The notes below the pieces were generated by a model. That model was not told the DNA's origin, did not search any database, and saw nothing but the letters and a program-made list of their open reading frames with translations. Shown here one piece after another: positions 34,778 to 44,130 of a stretch of DNA of 64,000 nucleotides; within the stretch, counting starts at the first letter, position 1, and each line of letters opens with the position of its first letter. A program made the position numbers and the translations under genes. Location of the stretch: positions 1 through 64,000 of the forward strand of contig PQAS01000028.1 of assembly GCA_003104905.1 (NCBI GenBank), given 5' to 3'. Source of the DNA: Candidatus Methanoperedentaceae archaeon (GTDB taxonomy: Archaea > Halobacteriota > Methanosarcinia > Methanosarcinales > Methanoperedenaceae).

Positions 34778-35199
34778 TACAGGTCGATCTCCTCAACAGG
34801 TTTTCCGTCTATTGTCTCTGGAACAAGCCAGTCAATAACTTTAAGGAGGTCACGAATATTTTCGGCGGATATTTCTACATGGATAGAACCAAGACTTTCC
34901 TCTCCTGGCGGAAAATTCAATTTGCCAATACAAGCGACCTGTTTGTTCAATCGGAATCTTGTAGTATCACCATTTATTCCATTCAAAAATATCTTACGTG
35001 CAGTATCAAGTATCCGCTCTTCTCTCAAACGCAAGTGCAGTGTCCTTAAGCTTTCAAGATCGCCATCGCCAGACAATTCCTGTATTTCGGAGCCCTGAAG
35101 TTTGAGTTCAACCGGAAAGAAATTCATTATGGCTTTTTCAACTTTACCCTGGATTTCCGTTGGATTAACCGGAGCCAGGATTTTTACTGATATGTTCAT
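34777..35199 (-). CDS. UPF0201 RNA-binding-like protein
   Basis: 140 residues, archaeal family with a ribosomal L5-like fold expected. Seen: ISVKILAPVNPTEIQGKVE, RTLHLRLREERILDTAR and FPPGEESLGSIHVEI. Function unknown. It overlaps the UPF0200 gene by four bases, and this pair is a conserved neighbourhood in methanogens. Confidence 0.85.
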   Translation of the reverse strand: MNISVKILAPVNPTEIQGKVEKAIMNFFPVELKLQGSEIQELSGDGDLESLRTLHLRLREERILDTARKIFLNGINGDTTRFRLNKQVACIGKLNFPPGEESLGSIHVEISAENIRDLLKVIDWLVPETIDGKPVEEIDL

Positions 35200-35735
35200 A
35201 AATTTCCCAGCAGTTGTTCTATTTCCTTCTGGAAAATCCCGATAGTATCGATGTTGTCGATAGTTAAATCGGCTTTTTCTATGGCCTTATCCAGCCCCCA
35301 TCCTTTTTCCCTTTCATCCCGCCTTTTTAATTCATCCATGCTATTCATATCATCAGACCTGGCGCGCTTTCTCGCCCTCTCAAACCGGATCTCAAAAGGT
35401 GTATGGATAGCTATTAGCTTGAAATCATTACCGAATTCTTTTTTAAAATATTCAATTTCGTTTATATTTCGTATCCCATCCACAACTACTACGGGAGTTT
35501 TGATCAAATGTATTTTCGGGACACATCTTTTTGCAATTGCATCCATCCCTTCTATCTGTCGCAGCCGGGTTCCTGTGCCCCCTATATTTTCATCTGTCGG
35601 AGGCAAACCCTGTCCGGATGTTTCTTCCCTTACCACATCCCCCATATTCACAACAGGTATGCCCAGCTTTTTTGCTATAGCCGCCGCTTCTGATTTTCCC
35701 GATGCAGGCATTCCTACAAATGCAATTAGTTTCAT
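35196..35735 (-). CDS. UPF0200 P-loop kinase-like protein
   Basis: 180 residues from the ATG at 35735 (the frame is open to 35822, but the P-loop starts right after this methionine). Walker A GMPASGKSEAA, then VVNMGDVVREE, DGIRNINEIEYF and RFERARKRARSDDMN. Dephospho-CoA kinase-like fold. Substrate unknown. Its start is divergent from PAN, and the intervening DNA carries both promoters. Confidence 0.85.
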   Translation of the reverse strand: MKLIAFVGMPASGKSEAAAIAKKLGIPVVNMGDVVREETSGQGLPPTDENIGGTGTRLRQIEGMDAIAKRCVPKIHLIKTPVVVVDGIRNINEIEYFKKEFGNDFKLIAIHTPFEIRFERARKRARSDDMNSMDELKRRDEREKGWGLDKAIEKADLTIDNIDTIGIFQKEIEQLLGNL

Positions 35736-35943
35736 GGAATCGATTAATTTAGCTGGAACATATTGAATTACTCCGCCATAAGGATTGGAGCTTCTTACGA
35801 CCGCCCGAAGGCTTGGAGTCACAACACATACCAGAACAGGGAAGGAAAGATGTTGTGGGTTCCACTTTATGTAAACCCTTATCCCAAGGGCGACCTGTTA
35901 GCTCCTTAAATAATTTTGATATTAATATACCTATCGCTACTAC

Positions 35944-35957
35944 TAAAATATATATGG
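35944..35957 (+). promoter_or_regulatory. Candidate TATA box of PAN
   Basis: aaaatatatatgg is centred about 30 bases before the ATG at 35981, with no ribosome site in between, as expected for a leaderless transcript. Confidence 0.5.
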
Positions 35958-35980
35958 TAATAGTCAAGAGTATAGCATAT

Positions 35981-37192
35981 ATGAATGATGCAATAGCAAA
36001 GTCCCCGGTTGCCGGGGGAACATTAAAAAATGATGCCGATAACGAAATAGCCCAGCTGCAAGAAAATATTAAAATGCTGAAGGGCCAGGTTAAAGACATG
36101 CATTCAAGGCTTCTCGAAGCTGCGGTCCTGAACAATAAATATATCCAGACGATCCAGGAATACCAGACACAGATAGAACAATTAAAAAAGCCCCCTCTTT
36201 TTATTTGCAGTGTTGTCGAGGTACTTGGGGATATGGCGTTATTAAGACAGCATGGCAGCAACCAGGAAGTTGTAACAAAGATCCCGGATGATATCCTGCC
36301 CGATATTGAATCAGGAGCCCGTGTTGCAGTAACAGGCAATCTGTCGATTGTCAGAGTAATGTCAAAATCAGTTGATGTAAGGGCAAGGGTTATGGAACTC
36401 ATCGAAAGCCCGAATATCGATTACGATATGATAGGAGGATTGAAAAAACAGATAGAAGAAGTCATAGAGACTCTTGAGCTTCCTCTTACCAACCCTGAGC
36501 TTTTTATTGATGTGGGTGTTGAACCTCCACATGGCATTATGCTTTATGGCCCCCCCGGAAACGGTAAGACGCTTGTTGCAAAAGCTGTGGCACACAGGGC
36601 AAAAGCGACTTTTATCAGGATGAGCGGCAGTGAACTTGTCCAGAAATATATCGGAGAAGGCGCCAGGCTCGTGAGGGATGTTTTCGAAATGGCCAGGGAG
36701 AAAGCGCCCAGTATTGTTTTTATTGATGAGATCGATTCAGTGGGGAGTAGAAGGACTTATGATGGCACTACGGGTTCATCTGAAGTGAACCGGACAATGG
36801 TGCAGTTACTTGCTGAACTTGATGGTTTTGATGCCCGCGGGGATGTAAAAATAGTGGCGGCTACAAATCGTATCGATCTTCTTGACCCTGCGCTTTTGCG
36901 CCCCGGAAGGTTTGACAGGATAATCGAGATTCCTTCGCCTGATGCAGAAGGAAGAAAGGAAATATTCACGATTCACACAAGGAACATGAAACTTGAGGAC
37001 GTGGATTTCGATGAACTTGTGGGACTGACCGATGGTTTAAGCGGAGCCGAATTGAAGGCGATCGTCACTGAAGCCGGTATGTTCGTAATAAGACGAAAAG
37101 GAAAAGCAGTTACCATGCAGGACTTCAAGGATGCTTATAATAAGCTGATCATCAAGGAAACAAGAGAAGAAGTAGCGGGAATGTTCGTGTGA
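35981..37192 (+). CDS. pan: Proteasome-activating nucleotidase
   Basis: 403 residues from the leaderless ATG at 35981 (frame open from 35813). N-terminal coiled coil ([19 protein letters not shown]), OB domain, then the AAA+ module: Walker A GPPGNGKT, Walker [12 protein letters not shown] region [12 protein letters not shown]. It unfolds substrates for the 20S proteasome. The C-terminus is MFV rather than the usual hydrophobic-Tyr-X, so the gate-opening tail is a Phe variant. Proteasome genes are not in the window. Confidence 0.95.
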   Translation: MNDAIAKSPVAGGTLKNDADNEIAQLQENIKMLKGQVKDMHSRLLEAAVLNNKYIQTIQEYQTQIEQLKKPPLFICSVVEVLGDMALLRQHGSNQEVVTKIPDDILPDIESGARVAVTGNLSIVRVMSKSVDVRARVMELIESPNIDYDMIGGLKKQIEEVIETLELPLTNPELFIDVGVEPPHGIMLYGPPGNGKTLVAKAVAHRAKATFIRMSGSELVQKYIGEGARLVRDVFEMAREKAPSIVFIDEIDSVGSRRTYDGTTGSSEVNRTMVQLLAELDGFDARGDVKIVAATNRIDLLDPALLRPGRFDRIIEIPSPDAEGRKEIFTIHTRNMKLEDVDFDELVGLTDGLSGAELKAIVTEAGMFVIRRKGKAVTMQDFKDAYNKLIIKETREEVAGMFV

Positions 37193-37204
37193 AATAATAT
37201 TTAA

Positions 37205-37690
37205 TTATTTTATCTTTCCCTCTATTTTTTCCGCCAGCATGGTAAGATGGTCAACATTATCGGGCATGTCTTTCTTGTATTTGGCGCTGACCGCGGCAAA
37301 AACATTATTTTTTAAAAATAAAAGATTATAGGTGATCCCATCAGTATCTTTTTTCTTTATCATTATGGAGGATTCACCGATAGTTTTTGTTGTTACTTGT
37401 TTCCCATATCCGTGATGTTTTAGATATTTGGAGTCAGATTCATAGGCCTTTTTTGCACCTTCATTATCCTGATATGTTGTAATCACCTGTATGATTGTAT
37501 CCTTCTGGTCTTTTAATAAACAGCTAAAACATCCTTCCGAAAAACCCCACTTCTTAAGGTCATCCGTTGTTGCATAATTAAAACATAATTCCGGTTCTGT
37601 TGAAAGTGTACATACATTTTCATAAACTATTTCTGTTTTTTCTCCTGCCTCAGCCTGGGTCAGGGCGATATCAATAGAACGTCCTGTCAT
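37205..37690 (-). CDS. Hypothetical protein, possible truncated secreted domain
   Basis: 161 residues from the ATG at 37690 (TTG at 37699 possible). Two cysteine-rich spots (VCTLSTEPELCF and GCFSCLLKD), then a beta-rich domain with TTKTIGESSIMIKKKD and FLKNNVFAAVSAKY that resembles PsbP-like or lipoprotein domains in methanogens. No signal peptide or lipobox is visible, so the 5' part may be lost or the protein is cytoplasmic. Confidence 0.55.
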   Translation of the reverse strand: MTGRSIDIALTQAEAGEKTEIVYENVCTLSTEPELCFNYATTDDLKKWGFSEGCFSCLLKDQKDTIIQVITTYQDNEGAKKAYESDSKYLKHHGYGKQVTTKTIGESSIMIKKKDTDGITYNLLFLKNNVFAAVSAKYKKDMPDNVDHLTMLAEKIEGKIK

Positions 37691-37803
37691 GTTTTGCAAT
37701 AAATGCAGAGGATGGATATGAAAGTATCGACTTTTAATAGATAGAATAAAATAGAGAGAATTACCTATTAATGCCCAACACGGTTTAAAAGAGGAAGAAT
37801 AAA

Positions 37804-38541
37804 ATGTTTAAGGCATTAATAGGCGCGGAAAAACTGAAAGATTCCATAGAATCGATATCCACACTAGTAGATGAAGCGAGATTCAGAATTACGCCTGAGG
37901 GTTTATCAGTAAAGGCAGTCGACCCGGCAAATGTCGCCATGGTGAGTTTTGAGCTTTCAAAAGATGCTTTTGATTCATTTGAGGCAACGGAAGGGGAACT
38001 TGGCATCGACCTCACAAAATTGACCGGAGTAATGGAGATGGCAGACAAGAGCGATCTCATTGAGATTGAGCTTGATGAGGCCAGCCATAAACTCATTGTC
38101 AGGATGCGCGGGCTTGCCTACACAATGTCCCTGCTTGATCCTTCATCCATAAGGAAAGAACCAAAAGTTCCCAGCCTTGATCTTCCTGCACATATCGTTA
38201 TACGGGGCGAGGATATAAAAAGGGCTGTAAAAGCCGCTGAAAAAGTTAGCGACTACATGTCCATGGGAGTCAGAGGAAATATTTTCTTCATGGAAGCAGA
38301 AGGAGATACGGATAAGGTACTTGTGGAATTGGGAAAAGAGCAGTTGATAGACCTCCAGGCCACCGATGCGAAATCATTATTCTCCCTTGATTACCTCTCC
38401 GACATGAGTAAAATCCTTGGGAAATCAGGTGAAGTTACGATAGATCTGGGCAAGGATTTTCCCCTGAAGATAAGGATAAAGATCGCTGAAGGCCACGGCG
38501 AAGTAAGTTATATGCTGGCTCCCAGGGTCGAATCAGAATAG
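37804..38541 (+). CDS. pcn: Sliding clamp PCNA
   Basis: 245 residues; trimeric ring that tethers DNA polymerase. Begins MFKALIGAEKLKDSIESIST, has the conserved LTKLTGVMEMADKSD-like region, and the C-terminal DFPLKIRIKIAEGHGEVSYMLAPRVE. A good ribosome site (aagaggaaga) precedes the ATG. Followed by priL two bases after its stop. Confidence 0.96.
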   Translation: MFKALIGAEKLKDSIESISTLVDEARFRITPEGLSVKAVDPANVAMVSFELSKDAFDSFEATEGELGIDLTKLTGVMEMADKSDLIEIELDEASHKLIVRMRGLAYTMSLLDPSSIRKEPKVPSLDLPAHIVIRGEDIKRAVKAAEKVSDYMSMGVRGNIFFMEAEGDTDKVLVELGKEQLIDLQATDAKSLFSLDYLSDMSKILGKSGEVTIDLGKDFPLKIRIKIAEGHGEVSYMLAPRVESE

Positions 38542-38543
38542 GC

Positions 38544-39560
38544 ATGGATGTCTTCAAGTTTGCTTATTTTCCTTTTGTCAATGCTGCCGCAAAATATGTA
38601 GAAGCGCTGGATTTCAAACTTGATGAACTTTTTTCTGAAAGGGTATTTGAACAGGTTCGGGAACGTGGAAAGAACCGGGTGCTGGAATCAATCGGGGAGG
38701 GCATCACCCGAAATGTATCTCCTGACAGGGTGAGCTCAGAAAAAGAACTTCTCTCATATCCTGTTGCAAGAATTCTTGTCTCGTGCGTCAATGACGGATA
38801 CCTGATAAAGCGATATGCACTTTCGGAAGCAAAATCAGCTTTTGAGGCTGTAAGAGAACTCCGGGAAGATGAGCTTAAGGAATTTGCGCTGGATTTTGAT
38901 ATAAACGCTGTTCCCTGCGAGAAGGGGATTGAGATTCATTTTACCGATTATATACGCTATGCCAGCGTGATCCATGAACCCAAATGGAAGCTTGTGAACA
39001 GGAATATTGATAATGGAAGAGTGTCCCTTTCCAGGGAAGACTTCTCAAGATTAATGGAAGAAGCTATCCGGAAAAAGATTGAACATGGGCTTCCGCTTTC
39101 AGTTCCGCCGGAGATATGCGCCTCTATGGGACAATATCTTGAGGAAATAAGGAACGCGCTGGCCTCGAGAAAATCCGAGTTCAGTATAGAGGAATTCAAA
39201 GAGATAATGCCTGATTGTTTTCCGCCATGCATGATTTATGCTATTTCAAGTGCCAGGGCAGGCGTGAACCTGCCTCATTCCATGCGCTTTGCACTTGTCT
39301 CATACCTGCTTAATATCGGGATGAACACCGATGGGATCGTTGAACTTTTCAAGGTGTCACCTGATTTCGATGAAGAGCGCACCAGATACCAGGTGAATCA
39401 TATTCACGGCGCGACCGGAAATACATATACATCTCCTTCATGCGCCACCATGGTAACATACGGTAATTGTTATGGAAAAGAGGCGCTTTGTGAGAGGATA
39501 TCGCATCCGCTGTCGTTTTATAGGAAAAAAGCATGGATTTTGAAGAAAGGACAGCATTAA
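38544..39560 (+). CDS. priL: DNA primase large subunit PriL
   Basis: 338 residues. The C-terminal iron-sulfur region has spaced cysteines: FPPCMIY, SPSCATMVTYGNC and EALCERISHPLSFY, which bind a [4Fe-4S] cluster in the initiation domain. N-terminal helical part contacts PriS. It is in an operon with PCNA; priS is not here. Confidence 0.93.
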   Translation: MDVFKFAYFPFVNAAAKYVEALDFKLDELFSERVFEQVRERGKNRVLESIGEGITRNVSPDRVSSEKELLSYPVARILVSCVNDGYLIKRYALSEAKSAFEAVRELREDELKEFALDFDINAVPCEKGIEIHFTDYIRYASVIHEPKWKLVNRNIDNGRVSLSREDFSRLMEEAIRKKIEHGLPLSVPPEICASMGQYLEEIRNALASRKSEFSIEEFKEIMPDCFPPCMIYAISSARAGVNLPHSMRFALVSYLLNIGMNTDGIVELFKVSPDFDEERTRYQVNHIHGATGNTYTSPSCATMVTYGNCYGKEALCERISHPLSFYRKKAWILKKGQH

Positions 39561-39577
39561 AATTTTAAAAACCGAAC

Positions 39578-39610
39578 AAGCAGAAGCACAATTCGACAGG
39601 ATAACAGGAT
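39578..39610 (+). repeat. Inverted repeat arm, 33 bases
   Basis: aagcagaagcacaattcgac then aggataacaggat; the exact reverse complement is at 51699-51731. It lies in the spacer between priL and the SDR gene, followed by aatctgtaaatcctgtctga which is similar to the neighbouring repeat at 51660. Confidence 0.85.
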
Positions 39611-39739
39611 ATCCAATCTGTAAATCCTGTCTGAAAGGTTTATTTTAGATTTTAAAGCTATCAGGTTCGCCTTAGGCTCAACTCTCTTGAGTTCGTATTC
39701 GTTCATTTATGTTTGTTGTTTTCAATAAATCAATACTAA

Positions 39740-40642
39740 TCAAACTTTAGTAGTTTGAATAATTGTTCTTCTAAGGCTTTCTTTGAAAGGAACCGGTTCA
39801 AATCCGAATATCTTGTTAAGATCATTGCCTTCGCAGACCATGTTATTCTGCAATGACTCTATCAGCCAGTAGACTACATTGGGATTTACCGGGGAAAGCT
39901 TTCCCAGCACAAATGACGATATCCAGTGCCACGAACCCGGGATGCGAATGTACTTTCTTTTCAATCCCAGTTCTTCTGCGTATGTTTGTATCAATTCTTT
40001 ATATGTTAGAACCTGTGAACATCCGATATCATAACATTTATTAAGTGTCTCTTTTTTTTCCAGACATTCAACAAGATATTTTATGACGTCCTCAATGAAT
40101 ATGGGCTGCACATGTGTGTCTTCCCAGTCAAAAACCGGGATTATGGGGAACTTCTTGACGGCTGTATCCAGGATATCAAAAGCTGCACCGCCATGTCCGA
40201 TGATCATTGAAGCCCTGAAAACCGTATAGCTTATTCCGCTATTCCTTATGATGTCCTCAACTTCTTTCCTGCTCCTTAAGTGATGGGAAAGTTTTTCAGT
40301 CTCATTTCTCATTCCAGTAAGATGAATTATCCTTTTGACCCCATTGATTTTGCAGGCCGCTGCCATGTTTTCGATGGCAATCCTGTCAAGAACATCGAAT
40401 TTTTTCTGTTCACCTTTTGGCTGGTTTCCCATCATGTGAATAAAATAATATACCGTTTCAACACCTTTTGTGGCCAGGATAAGAGAATCGCGATCAAGGA
40501 CATCACCTATGGCATAAGTGATGTTCGGATTCTGTGAAGTTTTTTGTTTCCTGACAAGGCACCTTACTTTCATGTTCTTCAGGGATAAAGCCTGTAAGAC
40601 TCGGTTTCCAATAAAACCTGTGGCACCTGTGAGTAAAATCAT
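39740..40642 (-). CDS. NAD(P)-binding SDR/NmrA-like protein
   Basis: 300 residues of the atypical SDR type. Rossmann motif GATGFIGNRVLQAL (6-19), then RCLVRKQ and YAIGDVLDRDSL, YFIHMMGNQPK and RIIHLTGMRNE. It resembles complex I 39-kDa subunit-like/YbjT proteins. Substrate unknown. The TATA-like tactatattattg region is near its start. Confidence 0.85.
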   Translation of the reverse strand: MILLTGATGFIGNRVLQALSLKNMKVRCLVRKQKTSQNPNITYAIGDVLDRDSLILATKGVETVYYFIHMMGNQPKGEQKKFDVLDRIAIENMAAACKINGVKRIIHLTGMRNETEKLSHHLRSRKEVEDIIRNSGISYTVFRASMIIGHGGAAFDILDTAVKKFPIIPVFDWEDTHVQPIFIEDVIKYLVECLEKKETLNKCYDIGCSQVLTYKELIQTYAEELGLKRKYIRIPGSWHWISSFVLGKLSPVNPNVVYWLIESLQNNMVCEGNDLNKIFGFEPVPFKESLRRTIIQTTKV

Positions 40643-40721
40643 ATAGTATTATTATTGTTTGTTTTGAGTATTTAACACGTGGTTGAAATGTTACTTTTCG
40701 AAAGGAAGGGTAGTTACTCCG

Positions 40722-41096
40722 TTACTTCCTTAACACTTCAAAAAGCATTATGATGCCAAGGATCAGAATCGCGGCTGCCCATAATGAAAGATTGAAATTG
40801 ATAAATTTCGCTATCCCGAATAATAATCCGATCGCGCCAAGCCATGTAGTGAATTTACTGATATCCATCTTCCAGGCTATCCGCATCAAGTTCAACAGAA
40901 GCAGGATGAAACCGGATCCTGCGTAAATAATTCCCCATTTTTGGGAGTAATCTATTTTTCCGAGGCTCTCTAGCATCCAGCTTCCCCCTATAAGAATCAA
41001 AAATAGCGCCCATGATAGTTTCACAAGCTTGAAGTTGAGCATATGCCTGGCATGCAGTATCTTTTCATCCATCAGGACTTCCACTTTCATAGGCAT
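40722..41096 (-). CDS. Small four-segment membrane protein
   Basis: 124 residues. Hydrophobic segments: LSWALFLILIGGSWML, WGIIYAGSGFILLLLNLMRI, TWLGAIGLLFGIAKF and LWAAAILILGIIMLFEVL. N-terminal cytoplasmic part is charged. No family recognised; similar DUF5668-like proteins exist, but the link is weak. Confidence 0.65.
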   Translation of the reverse strand: MPMKVEVLMDEKILHARHMLNFKLVKLSWALFLILIGGSWMLESLGKIDYSQKWGIIYAGSGFILLLLNLMRIAWKMDISKFTTWLGAIGLLFGIAKFINFNLSLWAAAILILGIIMLFEVLRK

Positions 41097-41177
41097 TATA
41101 ATAAACGGCTAAAACTTTAATCTTCCTGTGCATAAGATTGATATGATGTAAGATTCATTAACGGCGCTGGTGATAAT

Positions 41178-41420
41178 ATGAGTGAATGTTTCTTATGTCA
41201 TACTGCTCTTGAACCCGTTAACGACGCTGAATTAGAAGGCGTGGACCTGTGCGTGGATTGCTGCGAAAATATGGATGCCATTATAAGGGATTACATATCA
41301 TCAAGTCCTGGCGGGTTGGATCTTGTACTTGATATAATCGCAGATGAAATTTCAAACCCTGAAAGCAGGCTCAGGGAAGCTCTGAAAGATGTTACTCGTG
41401 AAGTAATGTCTGAGAAATAA
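41178..41420 (+). CDS. Small zinc-ribbon protein
   Basis: 80 residues with CFLCHTALEP and CVDCCENMD at the N-terminus, then a helix (GGLDLVLDIIADEISNPESR). A ribosome site ggtgat precedes the ATG. Function unknown; typical small archaeal zinc-binding protein. Confidence 0.75.
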   Translation: MSECFLCHTALEPVNDAELEGVDLCVDCCENMDAIIRDYISSSPGGLDLVLDIIADEISNPESRLREALKDVTREVMSEK

Positions 41421-41481
41421 GAAAAATTCTAAAATGCAATAATATAGATATATTATTGCAAACGTTTTTTAAAAATTTTGG

Positions 41482-41595
41482 CTAATTAGGCACCTGGTAG
41501 AACAGTTTAAAGAAACCATATACTATCAGTAAAATAATTACTATTAGCAGAACAATAATTATATCATCTTTATCGCGACTTGTTTTTTCGTTCAT
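41482..41595 (-). CDS. 37-residue single-pass membrane peptide
   Basis: Charged head MNEKTSRDKDD, one hydrophobic segment IIIVLLIVIILLIVYGFF, and a short tail. The start is preceded by caggtggataa, a strong ribosome site. It lies 22 bases after the stop of the HD phosphohydrolase on the same strand, so is likely co-transcribed. Too short for most gene finders. Confidence 0.75.
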   Translation of the reverse strand: MNEKTSRDKDDIIIVLLIVIILLIVYGFFKLFYQVPN

Positions 41596-41617
41596 TTATC
41601 CACCTGTATTTCATTCT

Positions 41618-43423
41618 TTACTTTTTTAAGGTATATAAAATCATCCTCCTATATCTTCTCGATGCCACACTTAACATATCCCTTGGAATGGAATGTTTGT
41701 TGACATTCAAAAAATTCTTAATTATTAAAAGTTCATTCTGATAGGCTGATGCGATCGATTCCGCATATGAAAGACCATCGCTTGTAAGGACATATTCATA
41801 TCTTTGCTGCCATCTCCCTTTGTTTTCAAAATACCGCAGGTCTTCATCCACCATTCCCATTGCAACAAGGAGCTGGATATCCTCGAAAAGCCTGTCGCTA
41901 TATGAAAAGCCATAATCCGTATGGAACCTGTAATCAAATAGATTCTTCAATTTTTCATCTTTTCCAAGTTCCCTTACGAGATAATAGATCTTTGCAATAT
42001 TTCGAAGCCTTGGCATGTTGATCATTCCTTCCCCCTCGATGCTAAACAACCTGTGGGCGCTGTAAAAGATAAGAAGAAGCCCTTCGATCGGAAGGTAATT
42101 TTCATTCCTGATAAAGCGCAAAAGGTCCGGGGATAGATTTTCAATGCCCAGGAGGAAATCATGCGATGCCTGAGCGGGATTATCTTCCGTCTTTGAGAAT
42201 ACGCAGAGGGAAATCTGGCGTGAGATGGCCCTCACAAGACCGTTGGCAAGAGCTGATTCATCGTACAGGAAACTTTCCCCGTCCTGTGTTTTTAGGCGGG
42301 TGCTTTTAGGAATCCCGCCCGCAACATCGAGGTCAACAAGAACAGAGGCACCATATTTATCCGCAAAACGTTTTGCAAGCCCGTCCTCGAACATCTTCTT
42401 GGCAACCCCGTTCCTTGCAATAGTGGAAAGCGCCATCCTTGTTCTGGGGTTGAGGTTTTTATGTGTAAAACGCGAAATAGCTGTGCAGATGCTGGCATTT
42501 CGTATATTAGCTATCAATTTCCTTGAGTTTTCATCTCCATTGGCTTCTATGAAATTCAAAAGATCGCTATCATTGTATGATGTAAAGAATTTCAATACGG
42601 CAGCTTTTACATCATTCCCTGACTCTTTATACCTTGAAAGTGTTTTTTCAAGTGCATGAAGCAGCATGACCCTTGCACCCTGTGTCATTGGATTATGGAT
42701 TATCGCAGAATAGTGATGTGCTCTCGCGATCAGCATAGATTCAGCAGCGATAAGCGCCATATCTTCGTCATAACTGAGAGTACCGCCAAGAACGATCCTT
42801 CCATTATGGACAGACATGCTTGCGATTATCTGGTCAACATCCACAAGCCCGAAAGAAACGCCAGTGTGATATGAATCACGCAGCAGGAAATCGATCCTGT
42901 CAGCGTCAATATCATTTGAGATGATTTGTGTCAGATATGGCTTCGAAACACCTTCAAGATCTCCCGTTGCCATTTTTGAGATATCCCGGAAGAACGAAGC
43001 ATCCGCATGCGATGCAATTTCCGGCTTATTATGGAATGAATGAGCGATCACAAATCTGGTGAACATCTCATGAGCAAGGAAATTCCTTCCAGCCAGGACG
43101 GGCTGGTACTGCGGATTGCGTTTCAGGATGCTTTCAACCACATGTGAAAAAGCGCAGTGCCCGATGTCATGAAGGAGAGCCGCGAGTCTCACTTTCAAAA
43201 TCTCCTCTTCATCCAGACCCAGCGAACGAGCGATCTTATCAGCAATGAACAATGTTCCCACACTGTGTTCAAAGCGCGTATGGTTCGCTCCAGGAAATGC
43301 GAACTCAGCAAGACCGAGCTGCGAAATGCGGCGCAATCGCGCCATTTCAGGCGTGCTGATGATTAGCTGCTCAAAGCTGGTAATTGCCACATGACCATAG
43401 ATGGGGTCGATGATAGAGGGCAT
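41618..43423 (-). CDS. HD-domain phosphohydrolase, SAMHD1/dGTPase-type
   Basis: 601 residues. Metal ligands: His53 (HTRFEHSVGTLF), His85-Asp86 (LLHDIGHCAFSH), and Asp in DADRIDFLLRDSYHTG near 195. The N-terminal 350 residues fit the SAMHD1-like dNTP triphosphohydrolase fold; the C-terminal about 250 residues are helical with no family I recognise. Substrate may be dNTPs. A second family member is at 52517. Confidence 0.85.
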   Translation of the reverse strand: MPSIIDPIYGHVAITSFEQLIISTPEMARLRRISQLGLAEFAFPGANHTRFEHSVGTLFIADKIARSLGLDEEEILKVRLAALLHDIGHCAFSHVVESILKRNPQYQPVLAGRNFLAHEMFTRFVIAHSFHNKPEIASHADASFFRDISKMATGDLEGVSKPYLTQIISNDIDADRIDFLLRDSYHTGVSFGLVDVDQIIASMSVHNGRIVLGGTLSYDEDMALIAAESMLIARAHHYSAIIHNPMTQGARVMLLHALEKTLSRYKESGNDVKAAVLKFFTSYNDSDLLNFIEANGDENSRKLIANIRNASICTAISRFTHKNLNPRTRMALSTIARNGVAKKMFEDGLAKRFADKYGASVLVDLDVAGGIPKSTRLKTQDGESFLYDESALANGLVRAISRQISLCVFSKTEDNPAQASHDFLLGIENLSPDLLRFIRNENYLPIEGLLLIFYSAHRLFSIEGEGMINMPRLRNIAKIYYLVRELGKDEKLKNLFDYRFHTDYGFSYSDRLFEDIQLLVAMGMVDEDLRYFENKGRWQQRYEYVLTSDGLSYAESIASAYQNELLIIKNFLNVNKHSIPRDMLSVASRRYRRMILYTLKK

Positions 43424-43621
43424 GATGATTAGATAAGGTTCGAAGATATTAAAATCCTTTCTTGAATCAATAATTTCTCTTTATGGATTACATTTCCTTT
43501 ATGGGGAAATAGTGAGATTTGTTATCCGAAATGGGATAAAAATCAAGCTTAAATTATCCAAAAGGGAAAGATTAATAAGGTCTTTTAGACTACTATTTAA
43601 GTGGGATTCAAAAGAGATAAA

Positions 43622-43825
43622 ATGAAAGAAAATCATAAGGATTATATTTCTGAAATCAAAAAAAATTTGTTCGGGATAATAAGAAAAGCCAGTCAGCTTG
43701 TCAGAGATATAGATATTTATGGTATCATTTGCCCTTTATGCAGGAAAGAGCTTTCTCCTGATGAAGCTAAAAAATGCACTGTTGAGAAAAGGGGATGTTG
43801 TTTGATCTTGAGCAATTTTTTATAA
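43622..43825 (+). CDS. Small hypothetical protein, possible truncated zinc-binding protein
   Basis: 67 residues from the ATG at 43622 (GTG at 43601 possible). Contains YGIICPLCRKELSPDEAKKC with a CxxC pair and a further pair of cysteines. It ends in LILSNFL just before the repeat-rich region, so its end may be cut. Confidence 0.45.
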   Translation: MKENHKDYISEIKKNLFGIIRKASQLVRDIDIYGIICPLCRKELSPDEAKKCTVEKRGCCLILSNFL

Positions 43826-44130
43826 GTTATTTAAGTAGGAAAGGTCTGCTGACAAGAGGGGGGATGAGATGCAAATTTGGGGGGCTGGGATTCCGATAAC
43901 GGAACTCGGATTTCGCGGATGATGCGGATAAGCGCGGATCCGTGAAAATCCGTGACAACATGTTAATGCTTTTCTAGAACCCTTTTTTGGGTGCGTGGTA
44001 CGGTCCGCAATAGAACATGGCCAAATCGGCCGACTCTGTGACTGGACCCCTTCCGCGCCGCTGTTGTAATGCACAATTTGCGTGCGAATGGCTGTATGCT
44101 GCGATAAACCACATTAAAGGAGGCAAAACA
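43826..44130. other. Gene-free spacer: repeat and IS110 left end
   Basis: Contains the ATCCG-type block at 43889-43965 and, from about 43970, the likely non-coding left end of the IS110 element. Confidence 0.5.
43889..43965 (-). repeat. ATCCG-rich repeat block 3
   Basis: ccgataacggaactcggatt, cgcggatgatgcggataagc, gcggatccgtgaaaatccgt. The words match blocks 1 and 2 at 19896 and 20256 best when reverse complemented. A loose copy near the IS110 element. Confidence 0.45.

Noticed and set aside
44017-44130. Upstream extension of the IS110 transposase to 44017
   Set aside because: The ATG at 44131 has a strong ribosome site and starts the RuvC-like domain; the extension is Arg/Cys-rich non-family sequence.
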